NCBI GenBank assembly: GCA_024305405.1
Contig: JAKNDB010000092.1
Span: 1,147,501-1,211,500 of the forward strand
Reading direction: 5' to 3'
DNA: 64,000 bases
Source: Dirofilaria immitis
Lineage: Eukaryota > Nematoda > Chromadorea > Rhabditida > Onchocercidae
Part shown: one piece after another, positions 1 to 16,609 of the stretch
Layout: each line of letters begins with the position of its first letter
Numbering within the stretch: position 1 is the stretch's first letter
Translations under genes and position numbers: made by a program
The notes under the pieces: generated by a model
Database searches by the model: none
What the model was told of the DNA's origin: nothing
Seen by the model: only the letters and a program-made list of their open reading frames with translations

Positions 1-699
1 CAATTTGCATTTTCTTTTTTCCCCAATTGCAATTTAGAATCGAATTACTCTTTATGAAATATTATAAAATAGATATTTTAGTAATTAAAGCAATAATTAG
101 CATAAACAAAAAAATTTTTTCATAAAAATTTCAATCGATAGATTAAAATTCAAGCTGTATTTAATTAAATTTTTTCTTTCGTTTTTACCTTTAACAAAAC
201 GATTGAATCTATCTTTCTTCGTTATGATTTCATCGAATCTAAAGAATAGAATTAATGATCGGGAAAATAAAATGGATATTTCAATTTTTTTTTATGCTGT
301 TGAAGATGGATTAAATTGATAAAACCTTGACCTGAAATATTATTTGACTGAGTGAGCGCAAATACCAGTGACAGATTAATAAATAATTATCATTATTACT
401 AATGTTATAAATTATTAATATTATTGTTGCTATTGTTGTTGCTGTTGTTGTTGTTATAGTTATTGCTATTATTAATTCAATTAATGATTTTCATAATTAT
501 GTAAATTGTATGAATGAAGTAATAATCCGTTTTATCATTGCTAATGTTATAAATTATTATTATTGTTATCATTACTACTATTATTGCTATTTTTACTGTT
601 AATTCTATTAATGATTTTTATGATTATATAATTTGCATAAATGAAGCATTAATTTGTCCTACTAAATCATTGTTAATAATTGTTATACATTATTATTAC

Positions 700-766
<67 letters not shown>

Positions 767-810
767 GTTATTATTATTATTATTATTTATTATTGTTTTC
801 GTTGTTATTA
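1..810. repeat. AT-rich flank with TTA/TTG trinucleotide repeats
   Basis: No gene is visible. The stretch from about 380 to 660 holds imperfect TTA/TTG/ATT triplets, arranged as two loose copies of a unit of about 165 bases that includes a phrase like taatgattttcataattat. From about 689 to 799 this becomes a nearly pure (TTA)n microsatellite. A third, weaker copy of the same phrase occurs near 1390-1540, on the other side of the ubiE relic, so the relic sits inside this repeat family. The Ile-rich reading frame across the microsatellite is an artefact. Confidence 0.8.
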
Positions 811-1365
811 TGTTGCAATTATGATACCGATTTTAGGAATTACTTTTAATGAATATAAGTCATAGAATTTGGTAAATGTTTCGTTTTGGTAATGCATAGG
901 GGCAAACTCCAAGCAGATAAATTTCCCGTTTGGTTTCAAACCCTATACGCTTCACTTAAAGCCTTTTACGGTCAGAAATGTTTCAAATACCGAAAGCTAT
1001 CGTACAATAATCAAATGTAGAGTTTTCAAATGGCAAATTTTCTGCATTTGCACACACCCAATTGAAAATGAGCTGATTTGAGTTTATAGCTTTATCGATT
1101 CCCCTGCTCAGCATGTTTTGATTTATATCGCATATTGTGACTTGAGCACTTGGTTCTCTTCTTGCTATTCTTATTGCTATATCTCTAGTTCCTCCAGCAA
1201 TGTCCAAAACCTTAAAGTTTTTGTAAAATGCATACTATTTACCATTTTATCTTTCCATAGCCTATGCATTCCAAACCTCATTATGTAATTTATGATGTCG
1301 TAGTGACTTGCTACAGAATTAAATACTTTTTGACTAATTGTGATTTGTCTATTCCCTTCTCGATT
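811..1365 (-). pseudogene. ubiE: Relic of bacterial-type ubiE (ubiquinone/menaquinone methyltransferase)
   Basis: Reading the minus strand, three frames together cover most of a UbiE/COQ5 C-methyltransferase, the enzyme that methylates the benzoquinol ring in ubiquinone synthesis. In order one sees a start-like [12 protein letters not shown] segment, [21 protein letters not shown], the SAM-binding motif [14 protein letters not shown] (Gly-rich loop, one Gly changed to Arg), [40 protein letters not shown] and [15 protein letters not shown]. The frame is broken by a stop just after AFGI, a stop after the following SDRKR-like segment, and shifts near 1215 and 930. About 180 of the usual 230 or so residues remain, and the 3' end runs into the (TTA)n repeat. 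The wording is closer to Rickettsiales UbiE than to a nematode COQ5 as I know the family, so a nuclear transfer from Wolbachia is likely. A decayed copy of the host's own coq-5 is the alternative. There are no introns. Confidence 0.8.
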
Positions 1366-1399
1366 GTTACTGTTACCGTTAACAAGATCCTGTTAATGA

Positions 1400-5641
<4,242 letters not shown>

Positions 5642-6072
5642 TCGGCAAGTAAATTAAATGAATTAGATGGTTGAGGAGACAATATGGACAATAAAGAGCA
5701 GAAGACAGAGGACAGAGGACAGATGACAGATGATAAAAAGAATAGGACATCGACCTTTAATATTACTATCCAATCTAAAGTCATTATTATTACTATTATT
5801 ATCATTATCATCATTAGTATCAGTATTTCAATGTCAATTTCATTTCATTTTTTTTTCTTCCTCATTATTTATATCTCTTTTTAATAGCCTAATTTTCATA
5901 CATATTGTTATATTGTGTTATCATGAATGATTAATATTGTAATTTTTTACATTTTCTATGTTTAGAATTTCATTATTTGTAATTTAAAACAAAAAAAACG
6001 AGGAAAATTACTATTTTATTTGTTTATAATATATATATATATGTGATCAATCGATCACTTCGAAATTATTCT

Positions 6073-6163
6073 ATTTTTGAGACCATGGTGGTTTAGGAGA
6101 GACTTGCTCCTCACCTACCACGGGTCGACCCGGTATTGCATCTACCTCCGGGAACGGCTCATC
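6073..6163 (+). pseudogene. U2 snRNA 3' domain (Sm site plus stem-loops III and IV), 5' half absent
   Basis: The block begins with an Sm-type site (atttttga), then a hairpin with the loop region ggagagacttgctcc, then a second hairpin containing ggtcgacccggtattgca and acctccgggaacgg. This order and wording match the 3' half of U2 spliceosomal RNA (Sm site, stem-loop III with cttgctcc, stem-loop IV with ggtattgca...cctcc.ggaacgg). The highly conserved 5' half, with the branch-point recognition GTAGTA and stem-loops I, IIa and IIb, is not found in the roughly 300 bases upstream. Instead there is a perfect 6-bp hairpin at 6043-6058 (loop aatc). A UUCG-capped hairpin (catcc ttcg ggatg, 6163-6176) follows directly, and a (TA)n run begins at about 6263. 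It is most likely a 5'-truncated pseudogene; a rearranged snRNA-like RNA is less likely. Confidence 0.8.
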
Positions 6164-6260
6164 ATCCTTCGGGATGAAAAATAGTTTAGGATGAGTAAGG
6201 ATTTAATAAGGGTTTTGTTTTGTTTAACCCTTCTTAACTATTCTGTCGTAACGTGGTTCA

Positions 6261-6262
<2 letters not shown>

Positions 6263-6308
<46 letters not shown>
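6263..6308. repeat. (TA)n microsatellite
   Basis: A pure TA dinucleotide run of about 23 units just downstream of the U2 fragment. It lies at the edge of an A+T-rich stretch with no gene. Confidence 0.95.
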
Positions 6309-6310
<2 letters not shown>

Positions 6311-7387
6311 ATATGTACATAAATTATCTTATTTTATAATAATAAATTATTTCACTTATTAAATTAAATACTGTAATTGAAATTGTAAATATATTACGGA
6401 AAAAAAAGCGAGGAAAATTAGAAAATCAACAAAAGAAGATTTACCTAAAAATTAGTGAAATTAATTCAATACTTTTAATTTCTAAAATTTCGCAAAATAT
6501 TGATCAGAAAGTTAGGTGAAACTTTTATTTTGTCGATGAAATGTATATATGAGGAAAATGAATCAAAATTATTGTAATAGAAAAATTTTTAAGCAAAAAT
6601 TAATTATTTTATGAAACACATAAAAAGTTTTCAAAGTCTATAAAAATGATAATTTTAGTTTTAATTAAATGAAATTTTATTAATTTCACGAAGCACTGAA
6701 TTATTTTAACCAATGCGAAGCTATCAATGAGTGAAAATTTTATTATTTTAGTAGGGTATCATATTCTTGATGGATTTATTTGATATCAAACATTTAGCTA
6801 GCCTAGGATTGATCCAAAAACCATTAATGGCATTAATTAAAAACTAATAAATTTAGATTATTTCATAAGTATATATTATAAATTACAATGAACATTTATT
6901 ATATCTTGCATAAATTGCATACGATATTTTGAAAGAAATAAGTTAAAAATATTTCTAAATAAATTATAATTTATTTAACTGTTTATTAACTATTTTTTAC
7001 CTATTATTCAATAGCTCTTTTAAAATTCATTTTCTTCAATTTCTATTCTTAAAAACGAAATTTTTGCTCAAGAAAAAAGAAGCGATAATTGTAACACACA
7101 ATTTTTAGTAACATTCATACATCTGCTCATTCTACTTTCACCTTTACCAATCTTCAATTTTTGGTTTAGTATAAAATTGAACGAACGAACAATTGAAAAT
7201 ATAAACGACCGTCTGTCGACAGATGTATCGTTTTTTTCTTCGTTTTTTTCCCCGTAAATTTCTAAATAATAAATACCACTTGTCAATTGAATAAAAAATA
7301 TATTAAAATTATTCGTTTGTTTATAAAATTCTTTAAAATTAGAGCAATCTTTTTTCAAAATTAATTTCTAAGAAATGAATAAATCAA

Positions 7388-7424
<37 letters not shown>

Positions 7425-8366
7425 TTATTATTTTATTGTTTTTGATTTATAAACATATTTGTATAACTTACATCCATCCATTTATTGTCTTATTGACTTA
7501 TTTACATATATAAATATATCCTTCAAATACAGCTTTATTGTTCCATTCTTACCTATGCAATATGCAGTATACATTATTCGTATAGTTACATGTATGCATC
7601 TATTGTTTTATTGTTCTGGCTTATACAAATTTATATTGCTATATGTTTGCGTTTATTGTCTTATTGTTATATTTACACAGATAGTATATTATTTTCTAAT
7701 ATAGATTCTTTTTTCTATTTTTATCTACACAGCTGACAATATATATGTATATATGTATCAATCGTAACAATAATATCTGTAATCTCATTTCTAATACTTT
7801 CTTATTTCAATGATATGTAAATGGTTTCTATATCAATAGAAAAATTATTATCAGTGATAAATTATTATCAGATAGAAAACATTTATTCCGATTTTTTATT
7901 CATAATTTGTACACAAAATGAAATATAGAAGATAAAAGCAATATCAAATGAAGCTTTGAAAAATCACAGCTGCAAATTAAAAACACGTATCAGAAAATGA
8001 AAAAAAACAATATAGATAAGTAATATGAATTTTTAATTAATTAATCAATTTTTTTCAATTTATGTTTTAACAAAAATTTATAATATTATATTTTGGAAAA
8101 CCAAAATCGAAATGCTTTTAACGGAACAATATTTTTGAAATATAAAATAAAATGAATAGTTTGCATATATTTTATGAAAAATTTTCGAAATTTGTCTGTA
8201 AGTTTTTTAGATGTTTTCACTAATAAAATATTTAACAAAATAAATTTTGTTTTGAGGAACATTAATGAATATCAGAAATCAATATTAGATAAGTTATAGA
8301 TATGGAATGATCTAAGGAATAAGGAAAAACACTAATTTTCAAGAAATTTTCTGCTAAAAAGGCGAA
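6309..8366. other. Intergenic, 3' flank of the BarH gene
   Basis: No exon is supportable. A second (AT)n run lies at 7391-7420. The stretch at 7440-7720 carries a loose repeat of phrases like tttattgtcttattg, in which a hydrophobic 81-codon frame is open. It has no start context, splice partner or recognisable motif, so I do not call it. The last few hundred bases probably include the 3' UTR of the minus-strand homeobox gene. Confidence 0.6.
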
Positions 8367-11300
8367 TCATTTTGGTTCAGGTGATTTCACTTCAGTATTA
8401 CTTAAAGGGGTCGTTGATTTGGATTGTTCTGTTTTCGATCTTTCCATCGCTATTGATATTGGTGGACTTTGAACAAGATTTAGAGTAAAGCTTGAAGTAG
8501 GTACTTGAAATGGGAACATTGCTAACGGCAAGGATGCTGCCGCAGCGGCTGTAATCGATGATCCAGTAATCACCGTACTCGTTGTGGATGACGATGGTGC
8601 TATTGGCGATGGTGGTGTTGCTGGTACCGCAAGCGGTACAAACGATGTAGAGGGTGATAGACTGTTATGAGTTGCGGTTGATAAGCCAAGCGGAAGAGGT
8701 GTCGCTTGGAGCGGAAAAAGTCTTGGATGATTTAGCGCATTAGCTGCCATATAGTTGGCCCAGTACGGATTGGTGCGCAACAACTGCTGAATTGCCGCAA
8801 CATTAGATGCTTCATTTAAAAGATCCATTCCGACGGCTGCTTGTCTTTTCCATTTTGTTCTATAAATTAAATTTGGTTGAAATAAAAATTCTAATTTTCA
8901 AAACTTTAATTTCAGAATTTGTATATAATCGCAAAAAATTTGATTTCAAAAAATCAATAAAATACAATAAGATTGAATTTTACCATAATGATCGCATTTT
9001 GTAATCCTAAAAATATTGGTTTATTATAATGCCAATATCGGCAAATTGCATCCATTATATATCATATGCAAAAAAATAACAACTACAGTATCAATTGTTT
9101 GTAAGGTTAATAATTAAAATTGAAATTATTTCATGATTTATTCAAAAATTTAAATTTTTTCAATCTTTTGCTTCGAGAGTTTTCTTTCTAATTTGAGTAC
9201 AATTTTGATGGGTTTTTTCATTACTAAATAAGAATGATTATTGTTGTCAAATGAAAAAAAAAGGTTGTATTCTTGCTCGAATGCTCTCAGTTTACATTAA
9301 CAAATAATTTGAAGGTTAAGAGGAAGAGAAAGGGTAAGAATAAAAGAATTGATGGTACCAAGAAATAGGAGACATTACAATCTACCCTTTTCTCTTATAA
9401 AATATATACTCTTCCTCTAATCCGTTTGCTTTGCTTTTGTTCACAATTTTATGGTACAATGAGCATTTTTAGGGTGTTAAAATCTGCTAACTATCTTTTC
9501 CAACCTTGCACTAATTTCATATCAGTTTCTTCCTGTTAAACAAATAATAGCATTGTAGTAGAGGAGAAAAAGGAAATATGGATGAAAAAAAAATAAAATT
9601 TACAGTAGCTTTTGGAAATGGGATACGGTAATACAGAATATAAAAGAATGTCAAGATCTTACTGAGGAGTTTTGCACCAATTTTATATTATTTTCTCCCT
9701 GTTAAACAAATGATAGCAATGTAAAAGCGAAAAAGAAACCATCATTTTATAACTTAAAAAAATAAAAAAATTTTACAGTAGTTTTTGGAATGAGACACGG
9801 TAGTAAAAATATAGAGAGGGATCTTCTTCAAAGTTTGTAAACCTTAGCATAGTTTTGGGAGTAGGATACGGTAGTTAGAAGAAAAAATGTTTTTGAGTAA
9901 ATATAAAAATAAAAATTTACAGCAGTTTTTAGAAATAGGATACAACAGTAAAATATAAAAGATATCAAAATTTTATTCAAGTGTTTGCATAAATATATGA
10001 TTCCTTTTTCTCCAAAATTTAAAAAAATTTAATTATAAAGAATAAGATTCAAGACATGCAATATGATTATATGAAGGAGCACTTAGTTTTAGTAATTCTA
10101 AATGGATCACTTTGATTTATTTTTTCTTTCTTTTTGCTTTTCAAAACACATGGGATTATTTTAACTCTAAGTTGTTTTTTTTTTTTATTATTCTATCTGA
10201 ATCTTTTTAAAGTAATCGATTTATAATATAGCAGAAATTTAACTTTCAGTGTTTTTTTTTTGGATTATAAAATTTTCAATGCAATATATTATTATTGAAA
10301 TAGTAATCACATGAGAAATGAAAGATAAATATTAGAAATATTTCATAATAATATTTCTATAAATTATTGTCATTATCCAGAATTATTTATTAAATAAGTA
10401 ACTAATATTATTGCAAAATGAAAGTAGAGAGTAAAAAACATAAAGTTCAAAGGAAAATTTAAAAAAAAACAAAAAACTAATACCGTCGATTTTGATACCA
10501 CGTTTTAACTTGTGTATCAGACAAACCCATCCGTTGTGCTAAATCCATTCGATCTTGAACACTCAAATATTTCTGCTTATCAAATGTCGCCTCCAATTCC
10601 TGAGAATTTGAAAATAAAAAGAAATTGGAAATAAACTTGAATAAGTTTTGCAAAAACATTTATTAATCTAATAAATAATAGAAAAAATAAATATGCCTTG
10701 CCTGTAACTGCTTATCAGTAAAAATTGTTCGTGCTTTACGTGCTTTTTACCGCATCCGATTGAAGAATGAGAATGTGGACTATAACCGGAACGATGTGAT
10801 TCCGTTGACCCGCTTCGTTCATCCTCACCCAGCGATGATAATTCTTAATTTTAATAAATAATATTTGTTTGATTACAGTTACTATTAAAAGATTTCCTTT
10901 TTTTCTGTTTCTTCCTAATTCAAAAATAATTGGATTAAAAGTTAAAAATTTTTGAAATTATAATATATCGGATTATTTTCCTTGCTTTAGATAATCAATA
11001 ATTAAATAAAAATAAATAAACAAATGAAATTGTCCAAACAAATAAATCAAGCAATTAAATAACTTTTGAGTATAATAAATTTTAAATTTGTAGTCCTAAA
11101 ATGATACATGGAACAATTTCGTTTATTCAAACTTTAATGTTTTTATCAGATAAACCAATAACTCCCTTATCATCCTTCTTACATCCCAATCCCTTTTACT
11201 TTACATTCTCCTTTCTCTCTTATTTTTATTCAATTTCGTATTAATCCAGAATTGAAAATAGATATGGTATAAATCAAATAATAACAAATAACAATAGTAT

Positions 11301-13297
11301 TTGAGAGATAATTAGTAAATAAGTAATAACTAAAATCTCATTCTATTCGACTATCAAATAATCCCTTTTATTAATCCTCAACCAATTGTAAGTACCAATT
11401 CTTACCTAATTCTTTATTAACATATATATACATATGTATCTTTTTCCTTTACCTTTTTTCATAACTATTATAATTTTCTCACCTTTCTTCTTTCTGTTAT
11501 ACAAATGCTAGTAATTTTACTTTTTGTCATTAATTAATCCAACAACAATAAGAAAATAGAAATGAGATATTAGAAATATGATAATCCCCTTGTAACAGAA
11601 AATCCAATCCTTCAAAAAATCTTTTCATCCTGTAATTTTCCAATCTTCCATCTGTCCTGAATGATTACAAATTTTTCATTAATCCATTTAGTTAGTATAC
11701 TAAGAGCAAATCATTGGTAATAATTCTTAATGAACATCTTATAAATAAATTAATTATTTGCTAAGAATAGATAAGCAAAAAAAAAGAAAGAAAAATGGGA
11801 ACAGTAAGAGAACGAAAGGTTTATTAATAATCAGGTAAAATTGCAGGATGCAAAGAAGACCCGAAAAAATATTTTCCGCTTCAACCATTTCAGTAAATTA
11901 CAGTTTGATTAGATCAAAAAAGAAGCTATTATGATTTACTTTTGCTTTTCAATACTTGGTTATTTGATTAATTATTGATTAGTATACCATTAATGAAAAA
12001 AATCATCGTTTTTTTGATTTTTTTAAATAATTTTATACAAGTATATCACTAAAATTATATTGATTCAATAAGAATGAATCAAATTTTTTTTGTAACATTA
12101 CATATTAAAACATAAAAACGATAGTGACGATGATGATGATGATGATGATGATTGAATGAAATGACAGAACAGGTGTTAAATGAATAACATTATTTACCTG
12201 ATTATATTGGTTAAGCTTTAATAATAACACCTTAAAATTTGATTGCAACTACTTAGTCAGAAATAATATATGACAAATATTTCCCTACTTCACGCAATTA
12301 TTGATTTTTTCCGCAAAATGATGACTACGGTAAAGTAAAAGATGAAAAAGTTGTTGAGATTTTAAAATATTAATTACTTTCTATTAATTAATTAAACTGA
12401 AAATCTATTTTTATAATATTATTGAAACCAAAAAAACTACCATAATCTTACAATTTCCTCGTAAATATAAAAAATTATTCTGTTAATTTTTAATACGAAA
12501 TAAAATTTTCGAATAATTACTTCAAATGAGTTGAATCGAAGAAAATTATATGAAAAGTAATCAATGTGACAAAATTACCGCAAAATTGTAAAAGTATTAC
12601 TTTTTTAACTACCAATTTTGTTTTTTTTATAATTTCAATCTAAAGAAAGTTGAAATTGCTTATCTGTTCGAATTAAATTTTGCGAATAAATTATTTTAGG
12701 AAATTAAAGAATTATATGATAAATTTTTGAAATTATTTAAAAATAACAAATAATAAAAAGTTAAAATTTAAATTTCTTTTAAAAATATTCCAAAAATCTA
12801 TAAAATTAATATATTTTTGATAAAATACTAAACATTTCCAACATTCATAATTACTTTATTTTCATTTAAATTTTACATAATAAATTACTTTGCAAAAAAC
12901 AACTGCATGGCAAAATTTTTGAAATCATTAAAAATAACTTTAAAAATTACATGTGAATCCTTTGAAATTTTTTAAAATATTAAAGGTTTGAATTTAAGTT
13001 TTTCTTAAAAATATTTCAAAAGTTTTTAAAAATTAACATATTTCAAAAACTAAATTACCAACCATTTTCACCACTTGTATTCGCTTTATCATCGTTTGAA
13101 TCAAGAATATCGGAAATCCGGAAGCTTGTGTTACCCGAACTATTATTGCTGTGTAAATTACTAGATGTGGTAACAATTTTTCCGGCATTACTATTTTGAG
13201 TACCAGATGCTGTATTTAATAATGCTATCGTTGCCGGATCTACGACATTATATGTAAAAGGATTCATTATTAATTGACGTGGATCCAATAGATTCAT
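8367..13297 (-). CDS. ceh-30/ceh-31: BarH-class homeobox transcription factor (CEH-30/CEH-31 type)
   Basis: Four exons on the minus strand: 13297-13063, 10843-10702, 10599-10484 and 8859-8367, about 328 codons after one repair. Exon 1 starts ATG 6 bases after a TTTAATTGCAG acceptor (likely trans-splice site) and carries FRISDIL, the FIL-type repressor motif of Bar proteins. Exon 2 has an acidic/Ser stretch ([11 protein letters not shown]) and the homeodomain start [13 protein letters not shown]. Exon 3 holds the homeodomain core [14 protein letters not shown] and recognition helix [10 protein letters not shown]. Exon 4 completes it with TKWKRQ and continues into the conserved MDLLNEASN and SPYWANY-like ([13 protein letters not shown]) segment of nematode BarH proteins, then a Pro/Ser/Thr/Ala-rich tail. 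Phases agree throughout except for one missing base just before RKART at about 10746, where the Pro codon of KKPRKART appears as CA. Intron 2 has a GC donor (CAG|GCAAGG). The 2.2-kb intron 1 is the longest. It is a nuclear DNA-binding regulator of neural fate. Confidence 0.88.
9470..9990. repeat. Degenerate tandem repeat in BarH intron 3
   Basis: Within the last intron of the homeobox gene, a unit of roughly 130-190 bases recurs three to four times with drift. Marker phrases are tttcttcctgttaaacaaa (near 9525 and 9700), aaatttacagtagcttttgg (near 9597, 9770, 9915) and gggatacggtaa (near 9620, 9793, 9857). I read it as an old tandem duplication or fragments of a transposon; no coding potential is seen. 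Confidence 0.7.
12129..12153. repeat. (GAT)n microsatellite in BarH intron 1
   Basis: Eight consecutive GAT triplets inside the 2.2-kb first intron of the homeobox gene. The rest of that intron is A+T-rich with no other structure that I noticed. Confidence 0.9.
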
Positions 13298-13303
13298 TAC
13301 CTT

Positions 13304-15330
13304 CTGCAATTAAATTCATAATTGACAATTGACTATTCATTAATAAATCTTAATAATAATATTTTATTGAAGCTTTTGATAAGACTTGTAACTGATTTGT
13401 ATAAACAAATTATTAACAAAAATGAGGGATAAAAATGATAATTAATTCACAACCATTTTCATATTAAATAAAAAGTATGTTTATTAATTTGAAAAATTTC
13501 ATTTAAAATTATATAATAATGAATGAAGTAATTGAAATCGAAAATGAATAGAATCATCATTTTTAAAATCATTGAAATGATAAAGTTATTTATACAAAAA
13601 TGGTAACAATATTACAGCAGTTTTAATAACTGGAAGAAAGAATAAACTGCCGATGATCTAATTAATCAATTTTGCAATCCTATAATTCGTTCTTTATATA
13701 TTTTTGAACTAATTCAATTAAATTAACTGAAATTTGATTAGTTCTTAAATTTTCCATGGTTTCGAAATTTAAATCCAACAAAAGTGTTTCTCAATATAGC
13801 TACTGGCATTTTTTGTCTTATAAAACAATTTCAAAAATGAAAATAAAAATGTTGGATGAATTAATAAAATTCCAGTAAAATAAATAATTTTACTTATCTA
13901 ATGCATTATTATTTATTTTATATTTCTTATAAATATACTTTTTCTTATTTTATATTAATATATAAATACAGAAAAAAGTAATGATAGAATCAGGCGAATA
14001 AATGGAATGGAAAATTATAACTTTTTCTTTTCAAATAAATGATGCAAATGATGACAAAAGAACAAGAGCTATTATATATATTATCATTTGATTGACAGTT
14101 TTTCAAAGCATATTTACAGCATATTTTATTTCTTGCTTTTTTATAAGTCAACAAATTAACTCATATATTTAATCATAACAAGTTTAATTATAAGTTTTTA
14201 TTTTTGCTCAATTCTACTTTCGCTTCCAACGCTGATTGCTGCTAATTTTCTTGATTTATTCATTTTCCCCCATCTAATATACCTGATCTAAACTATAACT
14301 TGTATCAACTTCAAATGCATGTTGTATAATTTATTATTTATAAATGCTACAAACAAATTTACCAGCCAGGTGTCAACAATTTTATTATATTTATATTTGC
14401 AATGGAATAAAAAATTATAATTTCAATTTTTGAAATTCTCAAATTTAATAAATTAAATTTTTTCATCTTAAAATAAACATTTAAAAATCTTAAAACATCA
14501 TTTCAAAAGATTTGCTTACAAAAATAAAATTATCAAATTTATTCAAACAATAAAGAAATAGCTATTATATTTATAAAAATCTTATCATTTATTAATTTAA
14601 AATTTGCAAATTTGCAAGTTACTTTTTAAAATAATATAGAAAATTCATTTAAACATTTAGGTCTTATCAAAAATTAGAATTAAGAATTATTTCTCTTTTA
14701 TAGTTTATGAAAACATCCACCGAGCATATTTTGATTTTTTTAAATTAAAAAGACTTATTGATTTCGAAAAACAAAATGGCCAATTTTGATTGATAGAAAT
14801 TTATTATAAGATGTTAATTTAGTAAAGTGCTTTCTTATTCGTTTTCCTTATTGTAATGATTTGATATCTAAAATGAAAATTATAAGTTTTATGGAATAAA
14901 AAAATTTAGCTTATAAAATAGCGAAAATTGCTGAGATAATTTATTTTTTTGCCTAGCGATTATTTAAATTAAAATTATGAAAGTAATTTTAATTTAAATT
15001 CCATTATATTATTTTATATTTATTTATTCATTCATTCATTCACCGTATCCTTATTAATTGTTTATCAATGGAATGATGAATAATTTGAATCAATTATAAT
15101 TTATAACTTTTATTTGCTATTTTTAAAATATTAAGTAAAACATTATGAGCAAATTTTGAACTTGATAAACTCTATGCAGATAAATCTATTCGATTTATTT
15201 ATTTTTTCTTTCATTCTTTTACTGTTTTTCTTATTCATCCTCCTTTCACTGTAATGATTATTGTTAAAACAAAGATAAATTATTTGAATTAATTTACTGC
15301 TGATTTTAAAAATCTTTACAATCAATAAAC
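13304..15330. other. Upstream region of the BarH gene
   Basis: This is the 5' side of the minus-strand homeobox gene. The base pair 13304-13305 is the AG of the likely trans-splice acceptor. The following 2 kb are A+T-rich without a recognisable exon. If enhancers of the homeobox gene lie nearby they could be in this desert, but I see no specific sites. Confidence 0.5.
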
Positions 15331-15334
15331 TTGT

Positions 15335-15680
15335 TTAAGGAACTAATTTAAGGATTCAACAAAAATTTGAATCTATCAAGGAAGCAGAAATGTCAAATAT
15401 ATATTTAGATACATAAAAATATAGATACAATAAAATCCAAATCCAGTAATCAAATAAAACATTGTAATATTACTCTGGAATACGGATGTAGACAAATTAA
15501 ATTACATGAAATTGTTTAAAGAATATTTAAGAATTCAATAAAATTTGAATCTATCAAGGAAATATCAGGTAAAATGGAAGTATCAAATATATATTTGAAC
15601 GCATACAATTATAAACATAACGAAATCCGGATCCGATAAGGAAATACCTAATAAAAGATGGAATACTATATTGACCTATA
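15335..15680. repeat. Two-copy tandem repeat, about 190 bp unit
   Basis: Two diverged copies are visible, marked by attcaa.aaaatttgaatctatcaag (near 15353 and 15534), gtcaaatatatattt/atcaaatatatattt (near 15392 and 15581) and ataaaatccaaatcc/aacgaaatccggatcc (near 15427 and 15618). There is no coding potential. Confidence 0.75.
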
Positions 15681-15739
15681 GATAGTATATATATAGAACT
15701 ACACGAAGAAGGAGTTAAAAATACGAGAGAAGGTTGATC

Positions 15740-16545
15740 ATTAAGTCACCGTAATGGGAATGATAGGGGACATTTGGGTGGGACGATATAACACACATAC
15801 ACATACACATACACTCACACACACACACACATGCATACATATACACACGCACACACATATACATACATACAAACATGCACATCTAATAGGGCAACGAATC
15901 ACTTTGATTGCCATCATTTTGGGACTAAACAGCCATTACAATGCCTCTGATTGGCTATTTTGTTCATTTATGGGGTGGAGCTATCAAAACTATTATGAAT
16001 GCGTAGGTGGAAAAATAAATGCGGGAGTGGAATTAAAAATTTCCATCAAATATTCCTACACATAACCACTCACGTACGTTTACATACAGAAACATCCATT
16101 CTAATTGTGAAAAACCATTGAGTATGCGAGGTGAATTATGAATGCGGGAATGGATTAACAATTTTTATCACATAACACCTACATATAATAGCTCACATTT
16201 ACATATGTAAACTCATTCATTAAATGAGAGAGAGATTTAATGTAGACCTATATATAATTAAACATATATATTTTTAATGTATAACCTTATTAATTTCAGG
16301 ATGAAGTTCCTAAAAGTATCATGAAAGCGAGGATGGATTAACTGTCATCATAAAAATGCAATCACGTACGTCTATGTGCATAAACTAATTCATTTTAACG
16401 TGATATAATACATGCATAAACTGATTCCTTTCAGGATGAAACTTTTAAAACTGTTACGAAAGTTTGGGTGTAACTTTTGCCGCATACACTTACATACAAT
16501 CAAGTACATTTAACATGGATATATTTACATGCATAATCTTATATG
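15740..16545. repeat. (CA)n microsatellite and degenerate repeats of about 120-200 bp
   Basis: A (CA)n run with TA interruptions spans about 15790-15880. After it come several drifting copies of a unit with the phrases aatgcgggagtgga/aatgcgggaatgga/aagcgaggatgga, ttaaaaatttccatca/ttaacaatttttatca, and cactcacgtacgtttaca/caatcacgtacgtctatg. The frame of about 103 codons across the CA run encodes Thr-His repeats and is not a gene. Confidence 0.75.
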
Positions 16546-16609
16546 TATGAATGAAGGAAAGACTGACTGATTATAACGCATTTCATAGGTATGCTATTAT
16601 TACAATCCA

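Noticed and set aside
680..865. Open frame of poly-Ile across the TTA run
   Set aside because: It is the translation of a microsatellite.
811..1365. Interpreting the ubiE-like sequence as a functional host coq-5 gene with introns
   Set aside because: Stops and frame shifts fall without splice signals, and the sequence is contiguous as in an intronless bacterial gene.
6073..6180. Minus-strand frame through the U2 block that reads like a Pro/Glu/Val-rich peptide
   Set aside because: The plus strand matches the U2 snRNA 3' domain in order and structure, which explains the higher G+C without coding.
8367..13297. Calling the BarH gene a pseudogene because of the frame break before the homeodomain
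   Set aside because: All other phases, splice sites and residues of the homeodomain are intact, and similar one-base breaks occur in unrelated genes nearby, so a sequence error is more likely.
15754..16065. Thr-His repeat frame of 103 codons
   Set aside because: It spans the (CA)n repeat; no homology or splice sites.
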